This document shows positions 32,718 through 43,697 of a stretch of DNA of 64,000 nucleotides, one piece after another (position 1 is the stretch's first letter; each line of letters opens with the position of its first letter). Position numbers and translations under genes: made by a program. The notes beneath the pieces are model-generated. The model had not been told where the DNA came from. It did not search any database and saw only the letters and a list, made by a program, of their open reading frames with translations. Origin of the DNA: Bombyx mori (lineage: Eukaryota > Arthropoda > Insecta > Lepidoptera > Bombycidae). The stretch is from contig NC_085131.1 in the NCBI RefSeq assembly GCF_030269925.1, positions 3,610,001 through 3,674,000 of the forward strand. The letters are read 5' to 3'.

Positions 32718-32902
32718 GTCCACCACCCTGCCATTTCTGCCGTGAAACAGTAATACGTTTCGGTTTGAGGGGTGGGGCAGCCGTTGTAACTATACTGAGG
32801 CCTTAGAACTCATGTCCCGAGATTGGTGGCTGCTTTTACGTTACAAACTTATATAGACCAGATAGGCCGTGAGTTCGTCCATCCGTCTGAGAAATAAAAA
32901 AA
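32718..32902 (+). mobile_element. Bm1 SINE fragment
   Basis: CCACCACCCTGCCATTTCTG to CCGTCTGAGAAATAAAAAA. It lies head to head with the preceding copy. Confidence 0.85.
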
Positions 32903-33110
32903 TTGTGAAAAAAGCGACCGAATTCGTCTTGGATCGTGCGTTGGCCCGTTAGTTTTTCGCGATTCGTTTCGTATTAAAAATAATCGGGATTTTAATTAAA
33001 TATACTCGCGTTAACATATACAGGTCTCTATCAATAAACGGTAATAATTTCTAGACCAGAAGTATATCCTTTTCTATACCCCTATTTAACTAACCGTAAA
33101 TATAGACAGA

Positions 33111-33380
33111 CTAGCTGACCCGGCAGACTTCGTAGTGCCTCAATCGATAAATAAAAGACCTAAACTTTTGTATAAAATAAACTTAAAACAAACAAAAGGA
33201 ATCCGTTCGACGGGGTACACATCAAACGGAAAACAAATTTGTTATTTTCATGTTTATCTACCTTTTAAACCTTCTCTGGACTTCCACAAATAATTAAAGA
33301 CCAAAATTAGCCAAATCGGTCCGGCCGTTCTCGAGTTTTAGCGAGACTAACGAACAGCAATTCATTTTTATACATATAGA
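33111..33380 (-). mobile_element. Helitron-like element HelB, copy 1
   Basis: Minus strand: A|TCTATATGTATAAAAATGA, GCTGTTCGTTAGTCTCGC, and the end CTGCCGGGTCAGCTAG|T. Non-coding. Confidence 0.75.
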
Positions 33381-33750
33381 TAGATTATAATTAATTCTTC
33401 CATCCAGTTTTGTTTCTCTTTCACCTGGTGTTCAGGACCTCGCTTCAAGCTATATTAGTTAAAAATTCTCTATTCACATCTAAGTAAGATCGCCTCTAGC
33501 GTTGTACGAATGCTCTGGCGGATTTCGCATTGCATCGGAAAGAAACGAAAAAAGTATAAAAGTGTCGCTCCTGTGGAGACTCCATTTCATCTCCCCCGAG
33601 AACACGAGTTTGTACGACAAAAACTCAAAGGGATTGTTCAATTTTTTCTTGTATTTATAATGAGTATTGTTCAATATTATTTTTAAAATTCAATAAATAA
33701 ATTGCCATTGCTTATTTTTACTCGAATCCCGAAAGAGGGCAACATTGAGT
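33381..33750. other. unannotated sequence
   Basis: No recognised feature. Confidence 0.35.
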
Positions 33751-34000
33751 TTTTTTTTATTGCTTGGATGGGTGGACGAGCTCACAGCCCACCTGGTGTT
33801 AAGTGGTTACTGGAGCCCATAGACATCTACAACGTAAATGCGCCACCCACCTTGAGATACAAGTTCTAAGGTCTCAAGTATAGTTACAACGGCTGCCCCA
33901 TCCTTCAAACCGAAACGCATTACTGCTTCACGGCAGAAATAGGCGGGGTGGTGGTGGTACTGTGCGGTGTGTGGACTCACAAGAGGTCCTACCACCAGTA
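33751..34000 (-). mobile_element. Bm1 SINE, 5'-truncated
   Basis: Poly(T) TTATTGCTTGGATGGG to GAGGTCCTACCACCAGTA, close to consensus. Confidence 0.95.
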
Positions 34001-34279
34001 TTATTATGTATTCATAATGAGGTATTCAAGATGAAATAAGTAATAGTTTATCCGTGTCTTTATTAAATCTAAGTATTGTGCGTCCCCACATAGTTAATTT
34101 GATAAATAACCAAAATTAATCATTATATATCGTATTCTAATAACTTTCAGAGCGCCTTTTTTTAAATTTACCCGGTTGCTACTGTAGCGCTACCCTTATT
34201 TAGAGGATTTTAACGGACACTTTTTCACACACACAGACGGTTCTCCTTACCTCTACCCTCCATAGCAGCGAAAGGCAGT

Positions 34280-34433
34280 TTTTTATTTATTTTTTATTGA
34301 TAAGATGGGTGGATGAGCTGACAGCCCACCTGATGTTCAATGGTTACTGGAGCCCATAGACATCTACAACGTAAATGCGCCACCCACCTTGAGATATAAG
34401 TTCTAAGGTCTCAGTATATAAGTATGTAGTTAC
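34280..34433 (-). mobile_element. Bm1 SINE, 5'-truncated
   Basis: TTTATTGATAAGATGGGTGG to TAAGGTCTCAGTATATAAG. Confidence 0.85.
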
Positions 34434-34584
34434 ATTGTAATTTATACTAGAACTTTTTTTTCAATTGAAGAGATCGCTCGTAGCCCATATGCTTTTCCAT
34501 CTGACCATTCGACCACGACCTTTTCCATCTGTCCACAATGGTGGAATAAATTATAGAAAATATACTTATGTGACAAAAAGGGAA

Positions 34585-35148
34585 GTAGGCAGTGACTTGA
34601 CTCTGCATCTGGCATTGCTGACGTCTATGAGCGACGATAACCATTTACCATCAGATCAAGTGGTCGTTAGTAGTCGTCGTGGCCTAACGAATAAGACGTC
34701 CGGTGCATTCGTGTTGAAGCGATGCAGCGGTGTTCGAATCCCGCAGGCGGGTACAAATTTTTCTAATGAAATACGTACTCAACAAATGTTCACGATTAAC
34801 TTCCACGGTGAAGGAATAGCATTGAGTAATAAAAATGAAACCCGCAACATTATAATTTGCGTAATTACTAGTGGTAGGACCTCTTGTGAGTCCGCGCGGG
34901 TGGGTACCACCACCCTGCCTATTTCTGCCGTGAAGCAGTAATGCGTTTCGATTTGAAGGATGGGGCAGCCGTTGTAACTATACTTGAGACCTTAGAACTT
35001 GTATCTCAAGGTGGGTGGCGCATTTACGTTGTGGATGTCTATGGGCTCCAGTAACCACTTAACACCAGGTGGGCTGTGAGCCCGTCCACCCATCTAAGCA
35101 ATAAATAAATAAAAAAGTGGGCCGTATGCTCGTCTGCCAACAAAGGCA
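34585..35148 (+). mobile_element. LINE 3' tail split by a Bm1
   Basis: GTAGGCAGTGACTTGACTC through TTTACCATCAGATCAAGTGG (to 34663) resumes at 35115 as AAGTGGGCCGTATGCTCGTC and CAACAAAGGCAGA. The interrupting Bm1 duplicates AAGTGG. Confidence 0.85.
34664..35114 (+). mobile_element. Bm1 SINE, full length
   Basis: Complete from TAGTCGTCGTGGCCTAACGA (head, with B-box TGTTCGAATCCCG) to AAGCAATAAATAAATAAAAA. The target duplication AAGTGG lies at 34658-34663 and 35115-35120. Confidence 0.95.
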
Positions 35149-35457
35149 GATAGATGTAAATACGCCAGAGCGTCTGGTTTTAGCGACTATAATAACAAAC
35201 GACTTACAAAGCTTATAATAAAAAGATGATTTAGAAAAAAAAAATTTTTTTTCCTCATTTACATCATACTAAAATTATGTACGCTATCTCCCTCGCACAA
35301 CTGACACAAATCTTATGATACCTCATATGTTGAAATTCGTTAAAAAGCGACATACACATATACACGACGCTTCAAAAACTTTATCTTCGTAAAAAACCAA
35401 ATTGACATATCTGGCACACGAATCGGCTTAAGTTAGTGATTCACAATTACATACATA
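35149..35457. other. unannotated AT-rich sequence
   Basis: No recognised feature. Confidence 0.35.
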
Positions 35458-35705
35458 TCGACGCTTGAAAGGCAAACTTGACTAAGCGACAATGCGTGAA
35501 CTTTACAGTAGACTAATTTAAAGTTGAAATACCTGAAAACAAAATTTATTTTAACGAATTTAGCTGTAGTAGAATCTAGCTAGTAGCTGTAGGATTTTAA
35601 TAGACCTAGAAATATATTTTTTTGCGCATCGAATATGGTTATTGCCTATTATTTATGTACAAAGCAGTTATTGTCGCTTAGTCACTTTTGCCTTTCAAGC
35701 GTCGA
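35458..35705. mobile_element. 248-bp MITE with TA duplication
   Basis: The ends TCGACGCTTGAAAGGCAAA and TTTGCCTTTCAAGCGTCGA are inverted, and pairing continues through TGACTAAGCGACAAT for about 36 bp. TA flanks both sides (35456-35457, 35706-35707), as in Tc1/mariner-type MITEs. Confidence 0.8.
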
Positions 35706-36111
35706 TATATACGTCATTTACTAACTACATAACTCGTTGCCGGTTCGAGTTCACACAACATTCATTCATGATCAAAAACTTAACGTCACCCAAAAAAAAA
35801 ACTGTTACCATAAAAACACTTCATTGCTCTAAATTCGTATTGACGACTACGGGCCACCGAGAGGTAAAACCTTAGGTCACAGCTAAACTAAACTAGAGTA
35901 TATTTTTCGTAATTTCAACGTTGATCGTCACGTAGTAAATGACTTTATTTACAGCGAGTTTATTATCATGAGTGTACTCGTTAGTACGTCGGTCGTAAAC
36001 AGGCGCTGGCTGACTCTCACCTGCTCGCCTCTGTTCTCAGCTAACTTATTACATGTCGCGATGAACATTTTAAAATATCATCCAATAAATTATCATTTTT
36101 AAATATAATGA
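35706..36111. other. unannotated sequence
   Basis: No recognised feature. Confidence 0.35.
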
Positions 36112-36296
36112 TTTTTTTTATTGCTTAGATGGGTGGGCGAGCTCACAGCCCACCTGGCGTTAACCACTGGAGCCCATAGACATCTACAACGGCTGCCCCA
36201 CCCTTCAAACCGAAACGCATTACTGCTTCACCGCAGAAATAGACAGGGGTGGTGGTACCTGCCCGCGCGGACTCACAAGAAGTCCTACCACTAGTA
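36112..36296 (-). mobile_element. Bm1 SINE, internally deleted
   Basis: Poly(T), TTGCTTAGATGGGTGGGCG, CCCATAGACATCTACAACG, then straight to GCTGCCCCACCCTTCAAAC. Confidence 0.9.
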
Positions 36297-36792
36297 GGTT
36301 TAGAATATTGGCGCCCAACGTGTTACCGATGCAATGCAATTTACAATTTGATTACGATTAATAAACTTAATGCGCTTAATCGTCCATTTAAATTGCGGTT
36401 CGTTAGAATCGTATTCTGTTATTCTTAATAAAAAAATTGTGTTTTTTTTTTAAACAATTACATAAAGCCATTTCAATGAATCGCGATCGGCTTATCGAAT
36501 TAATCCTCGTGACGGTACATACGGTACAATAAACCGGAGCGCATCGCTCGGGCAGACTCGTAAACGCGCGTCCTCAAGCGACGCTTGTGCCAGGTTCGGC
36601 GATACCGTCCGTGCTGACGTCATTACTAGCTTCAGTATTAACAGCCACCGAACGTAGCGAAACGTACTTTATAGTACTTTCCCAGAATAAATTCACGGAA
36701 TTTTAACGGACACGAAATATTATCGCCTTGTTGTTCCCCGACTAGATAGTACTAGATCGGTTCCCGACCGAAGTTAAGGTTTTTATGAAAGA
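36297..36792. other. unannotated stretch with GC patch
   Basis: About 36485-36660 is GC-rich. TATAGTACTTTCCC near 36671 is unremarkable. No exon recognised. Confidence 0.35.
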
Positions 36793-37069
36793 CTAGCTGA
36801 TCCGGCAGACTTCGTAGTGCCTCAATCAATAAATAAAAGACCTAAACTTTTGTATAAAATAAACTTAACATAAACAAAAGAAATCCGTCCGACGGGGGAC
36901 ACATCAAAGGAAAAACAAAATTGTTATTTTTATTTAATTCCGTGCATTTTCATATTTATCTACCTTCTCTGGACTTCCACAAATAATTCATGACCAAAAT
37001 TAGCCAAATCGGTCTAGCCGTTCTCGAGTTTTAGCGAGACTAACGAACAGCAATTCATTTTTATTTAGA
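36793..37069 (-). mobile_element. Helitron-like element HelB, copy 2
   Basis: Minus strand A|TCTAAATAAAAATGAATTG to ...GATCAGCTAG|T. Very similar to copy 1, with an AATTCCGTGCATTTTCAT stretch that copy 1 lacks. Confidence 0.75.
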
Positions 37070-37435
37070 TAGAAGATTTTATAATAGTATATTGATGGGA
37101 GAAAGTAGATAAAATAAATTAAATTTTAGGAAAACTTGGCGGGCCGCGTGTTGTTCATCCTTGACCTAGAATATTTCAGAAAAACTGAACCCGTGTCTTA
37201 GACGTTTTCATAAGTTGTCACACTGAGTTTTCCTGTAAAACGTCGAACAAAGGGTCGTATGAACCACCCACTAGTTGTTCATTTACCGGAGCTCCTAATT
37301 CAACAAAGCATAAAGCGGATTGTTTATTTATTGTTGCTTTAAAGAAACACAATAACGTCTCACGTCTTACTTTGGTTACGTGTTATGAATAGTTGAAATA
37401 AGCGAAATTTCATTCTATTTATTTACTTCAGGTAT
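37070..37435. other. unannotated sequence
   Basis: No recognised feature. Confidence 0.35.
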
Positions 37436-37655
37436 TATTTCGAGGAGTGAAAGGTGTAAGGCTATTTGGTTAAAGCAATATTTCGTTTGATACGCGACAT
37501 TTATTTTTGTAATTAAAAGTCCGTTTTATTTGGTATTAGCATCAACAATTCGATGTTTTTAGTTGAATTTCAATTATGTTTACCCCATTCAAATAGTTGG
37601 AGAAGTTTTTAGTTATGGTGTTTTTTGCAAATTTTCAACACAATAATAGTAGGGT
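37436..37655. repeat. dispersed repeat shared with 22.3 kb
   Basis: GGCTATTTGGTTAAAGCAAT, TTTGGTATTAGCATCAACAA, TTCGATGTTTTTAGTTGAAT and TTTACCCCATTCAAATAG in the same order as 22250-22590, more compact here. Confidence 0.6.
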
Positions 37656-37667
37656 ACTGCATAATCT

Positions 37668-38080
37668 GCTTTTTTTTAAGAGATTTTATGACCTGGTAAC
37701 TGAGACCTTTAAGTCATGTCTTTTTTTAATGTATATTCTTAATTTTATGAAAAATGATATTATGGAGTGAAATGAAATGAAAATGATTAATTTGAGACAT
37801 TAATCAACTGGGATGAAATTAAATGAAATGAAATGTGATGAAATATAATCTCAGTAAAATGGTGGTCATTTACTAAGATTTTTTCAGTGGACTTTTTGGA
37901 GGATCCCGAGAAGTTACGTCCAGCGGCTTTGTTTCATTTTCCCACATTTGTGCACTTTCACAGATATTAAACGGTTAATAAACCACCATTATTACACATT
38001 TAAACCCGAAGAAACACTAAATAGACAAAATAAAACAAATCACACAACTTCACTCCTCGCGTTCCGGCCAAAAAGTCCAC
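37668..38080 (-). mobile_element. retroposon-like unit with poly(A) and a tiny frame
   Basis: Read on the minus strand it begins GTGGACTTTTTGGCCGG and ends TAAAATCTCTTAAAAAAAA, like a processed transcript. It contains an ATG frame of 24 codons (MWENETKPLDVTSRDPP...KKS) ending TAG. A second GTGGACTTTTTGG copy, inverted, lies at 37887-37899. It may be an unnamed SINE or LINE tail, or a retrocopy of a short mRNA. Confidence 0.45.
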
Positions 38081-38238
38081 ATAATCTACTTGCCACTTTT
38101 TTCATTCTACCCACCCATTTATAACGTTTGTGTCTTGATGAACCATTTTACTAATCACGCGGTTTCGACATACCTAAAGATATAGGTTAATGCTATTGAT
38201 ATCTAGACATAGTATTTATCATTTCTCAGTAAACTGAA

Positions 38239-38686
38239 GTCCTCGTGGCCTAAAGGATAAGACGTCTGGTGCATTCATGTTGAAGCGATGCACCGGTGTT
38301 CGAATCCCACAGGCGGGTACCAATTTTTCTAATGAAATACCTACTCAACAAATGTTCACGATTGACTTCCACGGTGAAGGAATAACATCGTGTAATAAAA
38401 ATCAAACCCGCAAAATTATAATTTGCGTAATTACTGGTGGTAGGACCACTTGTGAGTCCGCACGGATAGGTACCACCGCCCTGCCTATTTCTGCCGTGAA
38501 GCAGTAATGCGTGTCGGTTTGAAGGGTGGGGCAGCCGTTGTAACTGTACTGAGACTTTAGAACTTGTATCTCAAGGTGGGTGGCGCATTTGCGTTGTAGA
38601 TGTTTATGGGCTCCAGTAACCACTTAACACCAGGTGGGCTGTGAGCTCGTCCACCCATCTAAGCAATAAAACAAAAAACAAAAAAA
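38239..38686 (+). mobile_element. Bm1 SINE, full length with target duplication
   Basis: The head TCCTCGTGGCCTAAAGGATA and B-box GGTGTTCGAATCCCAC, the full body and an A-rich tail. AAACTGAA flanks both sides (38231-38238, 38687-38694). This is the best reference copy in the window. Confidence 0.97.
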
Positions 38687-38899
38687 AAACTGAACCGCCC
38701 TTTCACAAAGCAATTATTACAGTAGGGTTTGAGTAAGCAATGCCGTCACCGCGTCGCCGTGCCGCTACCGCGATCACTACATGAGGTAATTATGTACGTA
38801 AACAGAATACGGCAATGTTACCAGTAATGGATGCATTCTGGTGCGCTGTTCATTGCTGGCCGGCAGTATATTTTTGTCCTAAAACACAACATGTTAAGG

Positions 38900-39360
38900 T
38901 TTTTTTTTTATTGGCCTTGTAGGCAGACGAGCATACGGCCCACCTGATGGTGAGTGGTTACCGTCGCCCATGGACTTCAGCAATGCCAGGGGCAGAGCCA
39001 AGCCGCTGCCTACCGCTTAATACTCTCCACAAGCCTCGTTTGAAGAAGGACATGTCATAGCGCTCGGGAAACACCACGGAGGGGAGCTCATTCCATAGCC
39101 GGATGGTACGTGGCAAAAAAGATCTCTGGGAACGCACTGTGGATGACCGCAGTGGCTCCAGGTAGTATGGATGAACTCTACTCCGGTGGCGGGCGGTGCG
39201 ATGGGAAAAACGAAATGCCGGTATCATCTCGAACAATTCCTCAGAGCACTCCCCATGGAACATACGGTAAAAAATACAGAGGGAAACGAAGTCCCTCCGC
39301 AGACCCAGAGGTTCCAAACGATCCATGAGAATGGGATTATCGACAATCCGAACGGCCCTG
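38900..39360 (-). pseudogene. 5'-truncated LINE copy
   Basis: Poly(T) and the 3' tail (GCAGACGAGCATACGGCCC) are followed by the C-terminal 120 or so codons of the LINE polymerase: RAVRIVDNPILMDRLEPLG ... HGECSEELFEM ... HRTARHRSRVHPYY ... PERYDMSFFKRGLWRVL. It is nearly identical to the intact copy at 50-54 kb and remains in frame, so it is a young insertion from the same lineage. The frame runs on into the flank at its 5' end, which is not LINE sequence. No clear target duplication was found. Confidence 0.9.
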
Positions 39361-39489
39361 CAACGGTTATGCATTAGGTTATCCATTAATAACATGGAAA
39401 TTTGCTGTGGATTTTTTTTTGGTAAAATTAAAACGTTTGTCAAAAATAGTATAGCAGCGCCCATTAATCGCTCGCAGTCGTACATTTCT

Positions 39490-39886
39490 GTTTTTTTTTT
39501 TTTGCCTACCTAAGCTGAGAGCCTTGAGATGCTATTTCAGCGTAACCCTAACGTTTGTAGGTGAGCTCACGGGGCTCAAACCTGATGACGTTGCTAACAC
39601 GCACCCTAGCAAGAGCCGTGCTTCGCAGAATCTACCACCGGATCGGAAACGCGACCCACTGAGAAGATCCGGCGAGAAACTCAGTGGGCTGTGTGTGGGA
39701 GTTAATTTACTCGTCGAGCCCTTCGTCGCAAGCGTAGGGTTCGACGAGAACGGTGACCGGTGCTTGAAGTACCTAGAAGCACCGTTAGTGGATCGGGAGG
39801 ATCCGAAATGACGTGTTTTGGGCGACGTCGACTGCTTTCCATTCTATCCGCAGGATCGGGAATGTATCCGCAGGATCGGGAATCCC
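39490..39886 (+). repeat. GATCCGG repeat, longest copy
   Basis: Poly(T), the GAGAGCCTTGAGATGCT stem, GGTGAGCTCACGGGGCTCAA, CCACCGGATCGGAAACGCG, GAGAAGATCCGGCGAGAAAC, GTCGAGCCCTTCGTCGCAAG, CCTAGAAGCACCGTTAGTGG, and a doubled GTATCCGCAGGATCGGGAAT-type end. It reads as the reverse of a poly(A)-tailed LINE 3' region. Confidence 0.85.
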
Positions 39887-40469
39887 TTAATTTCTGTTGG
39901 AGTTACACTTTATTTTATAGCTTTATAGCTTTGTAATTTATCTCTTAAATGAATCAGATCACGTTACAGGCAAGCAAATCTTTGCACTAACATATTTCGA
40001 TCACCAACAAACTACAAACGTAATCCGACCATGGAATCCATTCGAGCGCGCGAAAACCGTGAAAATATGAAATCCGTAATACGCGATCCATTCTACTAAA
40101 GAAGATACCAATGGCCGAAATAACCGTAAATTCCAGAGCCAGGGCTCTCCGCTCTCGCTTGTGTAATCGTGTCCCCAGCGCTGACTGCGCCCGATGGCTT
40201 CGAACGGCCATAACCAAGCTCTGAGCTCCGTATATATGTTGTACAATTTCTGTCGCTTCACTTATGCCAACAGTCTTTCGTGTCTAATAAAGGCAACGGC
40301 TTTTAAGGATCAAAACACTCTACCATTATGGACCGTGAGACGTCTTTAAATGTCAATTTAGTAACTTAAGTTTCGTTTTTTGTACTTAACGATAATTATA
40401 CGATCCATGTTTCGTTTCATAATTAAATAACTGCTCTAAATATGATATTTTAATGAGGGTAGTGAGTAT
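39887..40469. other. unannotated sequence
   Basis: No recognised feature. The minus-strand frames at 40.0-40.2 kb lack family similarity. Confidence 0.35.
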
Positions 40470-40640
40470 TGTTAACCCGTGCGGGTAGGTAACGCTGTCC
40501 GTATTATATCTACTGCGAAGCAGTCATGCGTGCCGGTTTCACGGGTGTGGCAGACACGTAAGTGAAATATCGACCTCATGTCTCAAAGTGGCTATTATAA
40601 TAGCTGGCTCACGAAGTCATTTTGAAGTCTACTTCATAAT
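40470..40640 (+). mobile_element. Bm1 SINE, ancient
   Basis: CCCGTGCGGGTAGGTAACG, TGCGAAGCAGTCATGCGTG, CATGTCTCAAAGTGGC. Many substitutions, but the order is kept. Confidence 0.55.
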
Positions 40641-41531
40641 GACTGGTACATTCATCTTCACATGGTGGCATCAATTCTAAATAAGCAAGACTCGATTAAA
40701 ACTAAATTCACGGTTTAATTTCGGTTTTAATTTTAACTTTAAAATTTTAATTTTATAAAAACCCTTGTACCGTCGTGATCTCAATCGATGACTGACGTTT
40801 ATTTTCTTTTAAAAACTTCGATCAACAATAGTAACTGTTGATCGAAGCTTAAAACAAATCTACTGGGTCAGTAACTAAAAAATACCGATTTTCTCTACAC
40901 ATGTATGTACATATATACAAATATTAAGCCGTAAAAGTAGTTAAAGTCACCCGCTCGGGAAAACCGAAGGAATACTACTTTATGCACAATTCACGACCAA
41001 GTCTTTAATGCACCAAAAATAAACTTAATTTCGTGATATTACACGTCAAACAACACGTATTACTATTGAGAAAGTATCTACCGTTAACAGCTCCGTTTTG
41101 TTATTGAACCAAAAACAAACAGTTAAATTATTATGACGAGAACATTAACAGAGTTCTACAAGGGTCGCGCGTCTTAAGGATCGTCGCGTTTGTCCTAAAA
41201 AATATGTAGTTAGGAGCGTAAATAAATTGGGTCGCGCCGTCGCGTCGCCATGGTGACCGAACTATGATCGAACCAAGTTTAATAGACGACAAACGCTACC
41301 CAACCTTCTCCACAAAGGATCCTCGAATGATTCCACCGTGTTTGAACACCTTAAAGCCGAACTACGAGATTAAAGTTACAAGTTAATCATAAATTGAGTC
41401 TGCAATTTAGTTATACAGTATTACAAATATGTGGGTACTACATGAAATTCCTTGGAGTGTGGATACACCAAAAAAATCAAACCAGCTTATAAATCAGCGT
41501 AGGGTAATTAATTCAGCTGGTGTAATTCATG
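40641..41531. other. unannotated sequence with a perfect hairpin
   Basis: CTTCGATCAACA (40816-40827) and TGTTGATCGAAG (40836-40847) pair perfectly over 12 bp across an 8-nt loop. About 41160-41260 is GC-rich. No exon recognised. Confidence 0.4.
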
Positions 41532-41930
41532 GCATAGACACAATCCACTGAGTTTCTCGCTGGATCTTCTCAGTGGGTTCCGATCCTTTGGTAAATTCTG
41601 CGAAGCACTGCTTTTGCTAAAAAAATGTATTACTTAGATGGCTGGACGACCTTACGGCTCACCTGATGTTAAATGGTTACCAGAGCCCATAGACATCTAT
41701 AACGTAAATGCCGCCATCTACCTTGTGATATGTGTTCTAAGATCTCAGTATAGTTACAACGGCTGCCCCACCTTTCAATCCGAAACGCATTATTGCCTCA
41801 CGGCAGAAATAGGCAGGGTGGTGGTACCTACCCGTGCAAATTGTCTCAAGTTGAGCCCGTGAGCTCACACACCCGTTCGCGCGCAGCTGAAATAGTCCCT
41901 TAGGCTACCAACGAATATGTAGGGATAACA
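41532..41930 (-). repeat. GATCCGG repeat interrupted by Bm1
   Basis: CACTGAGTTTCTCGCTGG to GCACTGCTTTTGCTA (41618), then Bm1, then CAAATTGTCTCAAGTTGAG to GGCTACCAACGAATATGTAG. Confidence 0.75.
41618..41837 (-). mobile_element. Bm1 SINE nested in a GATCCGG repeat
   Basis: TATTACTTAGATGGCTGG to GTGGTGGTACCTACCCGTG. About 14 bp of the host repeat were lost at the insertion. Confidence 0.85.
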
Positions 41931-42519
41931 AGACAAACTCCTATAAGTGGAAACTATCATTCTGGCCATTTTTACCGCGTAGCTGCGACGCGTTCCGTTT
42001 GGAAGAGTGAGACAGCCATTATACAATACTAGCGAGACTTCGAACCCACGTCTCGAGGTCATATACATGACGATGTGCTCAAAATTCGATATATCAAACC
42101 CCAAAACGAATGGCACGCAAAGAGATTATCGCCATTATCTGCTTCTAAGCGACGGTCGAACATAATTCTCACCAGAGTTGCCTCTGTTAATCCGTAATCG
42201 TCGGATACCAATGCCCTTAAAACTATCATTGGATTCGAGTCGATAAGTGTTCTAAAAACGTCTTTGTCTAGGTTCGTAGTCAGCAAGCCGCGGCTCGTGA
42301 GCCACTTGCGGCTTTTTGACTCCTCGGCTATAGCTCTGCGAAATGTTTCGTCCAGGCACGAAATAAGAGACTAGTAAACGTTTTTGAAACACAAGGCTAT
42401 AGAAATATTTTACCAAATGACTCCCTGAGTAAGTTTCAATTGTGTGCTATATATAATACATAAATATTTGGCTCTTTTGTTTGACAACGGCTTGGTGTCC
42501 ATAGACACAGTCCACTGGG
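41931..42519. other. unannotated stretch with old repeat traces
   Basis: 41960-42060 (CGTTCCGTTTGGAAGAGTG, CCCACGTCTCGAGGTC) resembles a very old Bm1 body. CGGCTCGTGAGCCACTTGCG near 42291 is a palindromic motif often seen in old hAT-type relics. Both assignments are weak. Confidence 0.3.
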
Positions 42520-42718
42520 TTTTTTTTTTTGTTTTTCTATTGTTTAGATGCGTGGACGAGCTCACAGCCCACCTGGTGTTAAGTGGTTACTGGATCCCAT
42601 AGACATCAACAACGTAAATGCGGGACCCACCTTGAGATATAAGTTCTAAGGTCTGAAGTATAGTTACAACGGCTGCCCCACCCTTCAAACCGAAACGCAT
42701 CACTGCTTCACGGCAGAA
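42520..42718 (-). mobile_element. Bm1 SINE, 5'-truncated
   Basis: Poly(T), ATTGTTTAGATGCGTGGACG to CATCACTGCTTCACGGCAGA. Confidence 0.9.
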
Positions 42719-42888
42719 TCCTCAGTAGGTCGCGATTCCGATCCGGTGTTAGATTCGGCGAAGCACTGCTCTGGCTAGGGCTTTTATTAGCAAATTCTCT
42801 CAGGTTGAGACCCTGAGCTCACCTACTCGTACGGGCGTTGCTGGATTAGTCCCTTAGGCTACCATCGAATAAGCAGGGAAAAAAAGGT
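42719..42888 (-). repeat. GATCCGG repeat abutting Bm1
   Basis: CAGTAGGTCGCGATTCCGATC to CTACCATCGAATAAGCAGGG with an A-rich end. Joined to the Bm1 without a spacer. Confidence 0.7.
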
Positions 42889-43143
42889 CTAGGGGACTGT
42901 TAAGTTTTGCCTCACGTCGCGACTAATGTTTTTCTTGATATAACTTCAAGAAACGCTCAGTCTGACGTAACGGTTTGTCCATCGCGTGATATTAATTTAA
43001 TTAGTACAACACTAAATACCGTAGTACAATAGGTAATGTTGTTACATAGACGTAGGTACATATCGGGCGGCGAAGGTAAGACGAGCAGCCGCAGCGGGCA
43101 GCCTTTGTGCTTGTTACTACACGAATAACCCCGCTCACACGGT

Positions 43144-43697
43144 CATAAGCGAAGCGAGATAATGCAGGGTGAATTTACACAGCTTTCTGACGCGGTGAGA
43201 CTAACGTTATTACTCCACTCCTACATAGAAGGAAAATAATTTATAATAATAATAACTGGGAACAAATCACGGACAGTCATTTAGGCCCCAATTTATTATG
43301 GGTACCAAAGGATAAACATTCATAAGCGAAGCGAAATAATGCAGGGTGAATTTACACAGCTTTCTGACGCGGTGAGACTAACGTAAGCGAAGCAAGATAA
43401 TGCAGGGTGAATTTACACAGAAGGAACACTACATAGAATGAAGATAATTTATAATAATAAAAACTAGAAACAAATGACGCACGGTCATTTAGACCCCAAT
43501 TTAGGATTTCCATTGTTATGGGTACCAAAGGCTAAGCATACTTATATATGTTCAAATATATACACGTATATAGATAATGAACACCTAGACTAGCAAACAA
43601 ACACGTTCACCATACGAATGTTTCCCGATGTGGGAATCGAACCCGCGACCCTCTGCGCAACAATCAGAGCCGCTGACTACTGCACCATCGAGTCATT
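43144..43697 (-). mobile_element. SINE-S copy with duplicated tail
   Basis: The minus-strand head GATGGTGCAGTAGTCAGCGG with B-box GCGGGTTCGATTCCCACATC is followed by the GGTACCCATAAC core. The tail region is duplicated: CATAAGCGAAGCGAGATAAT (43144) recurs at 43321 and partly at 43385, and GGTACCAAAGG occurs twice. Confidence 0.65.

Noticed and set aside
34465..34941. 158-codon frame as a gene
   Set aside because: A chimera of LINE tail and Bm1 sequence.
38958..39485. 175-codon frame as a host gene
   Set aside because: Its last 130 or so codons are the LINE polymerase C-terminus; the first part is flank read by chance.
42291..42320. hAT transposon relic
   Set aside because: Only a short palindromic word matches; too little to call.
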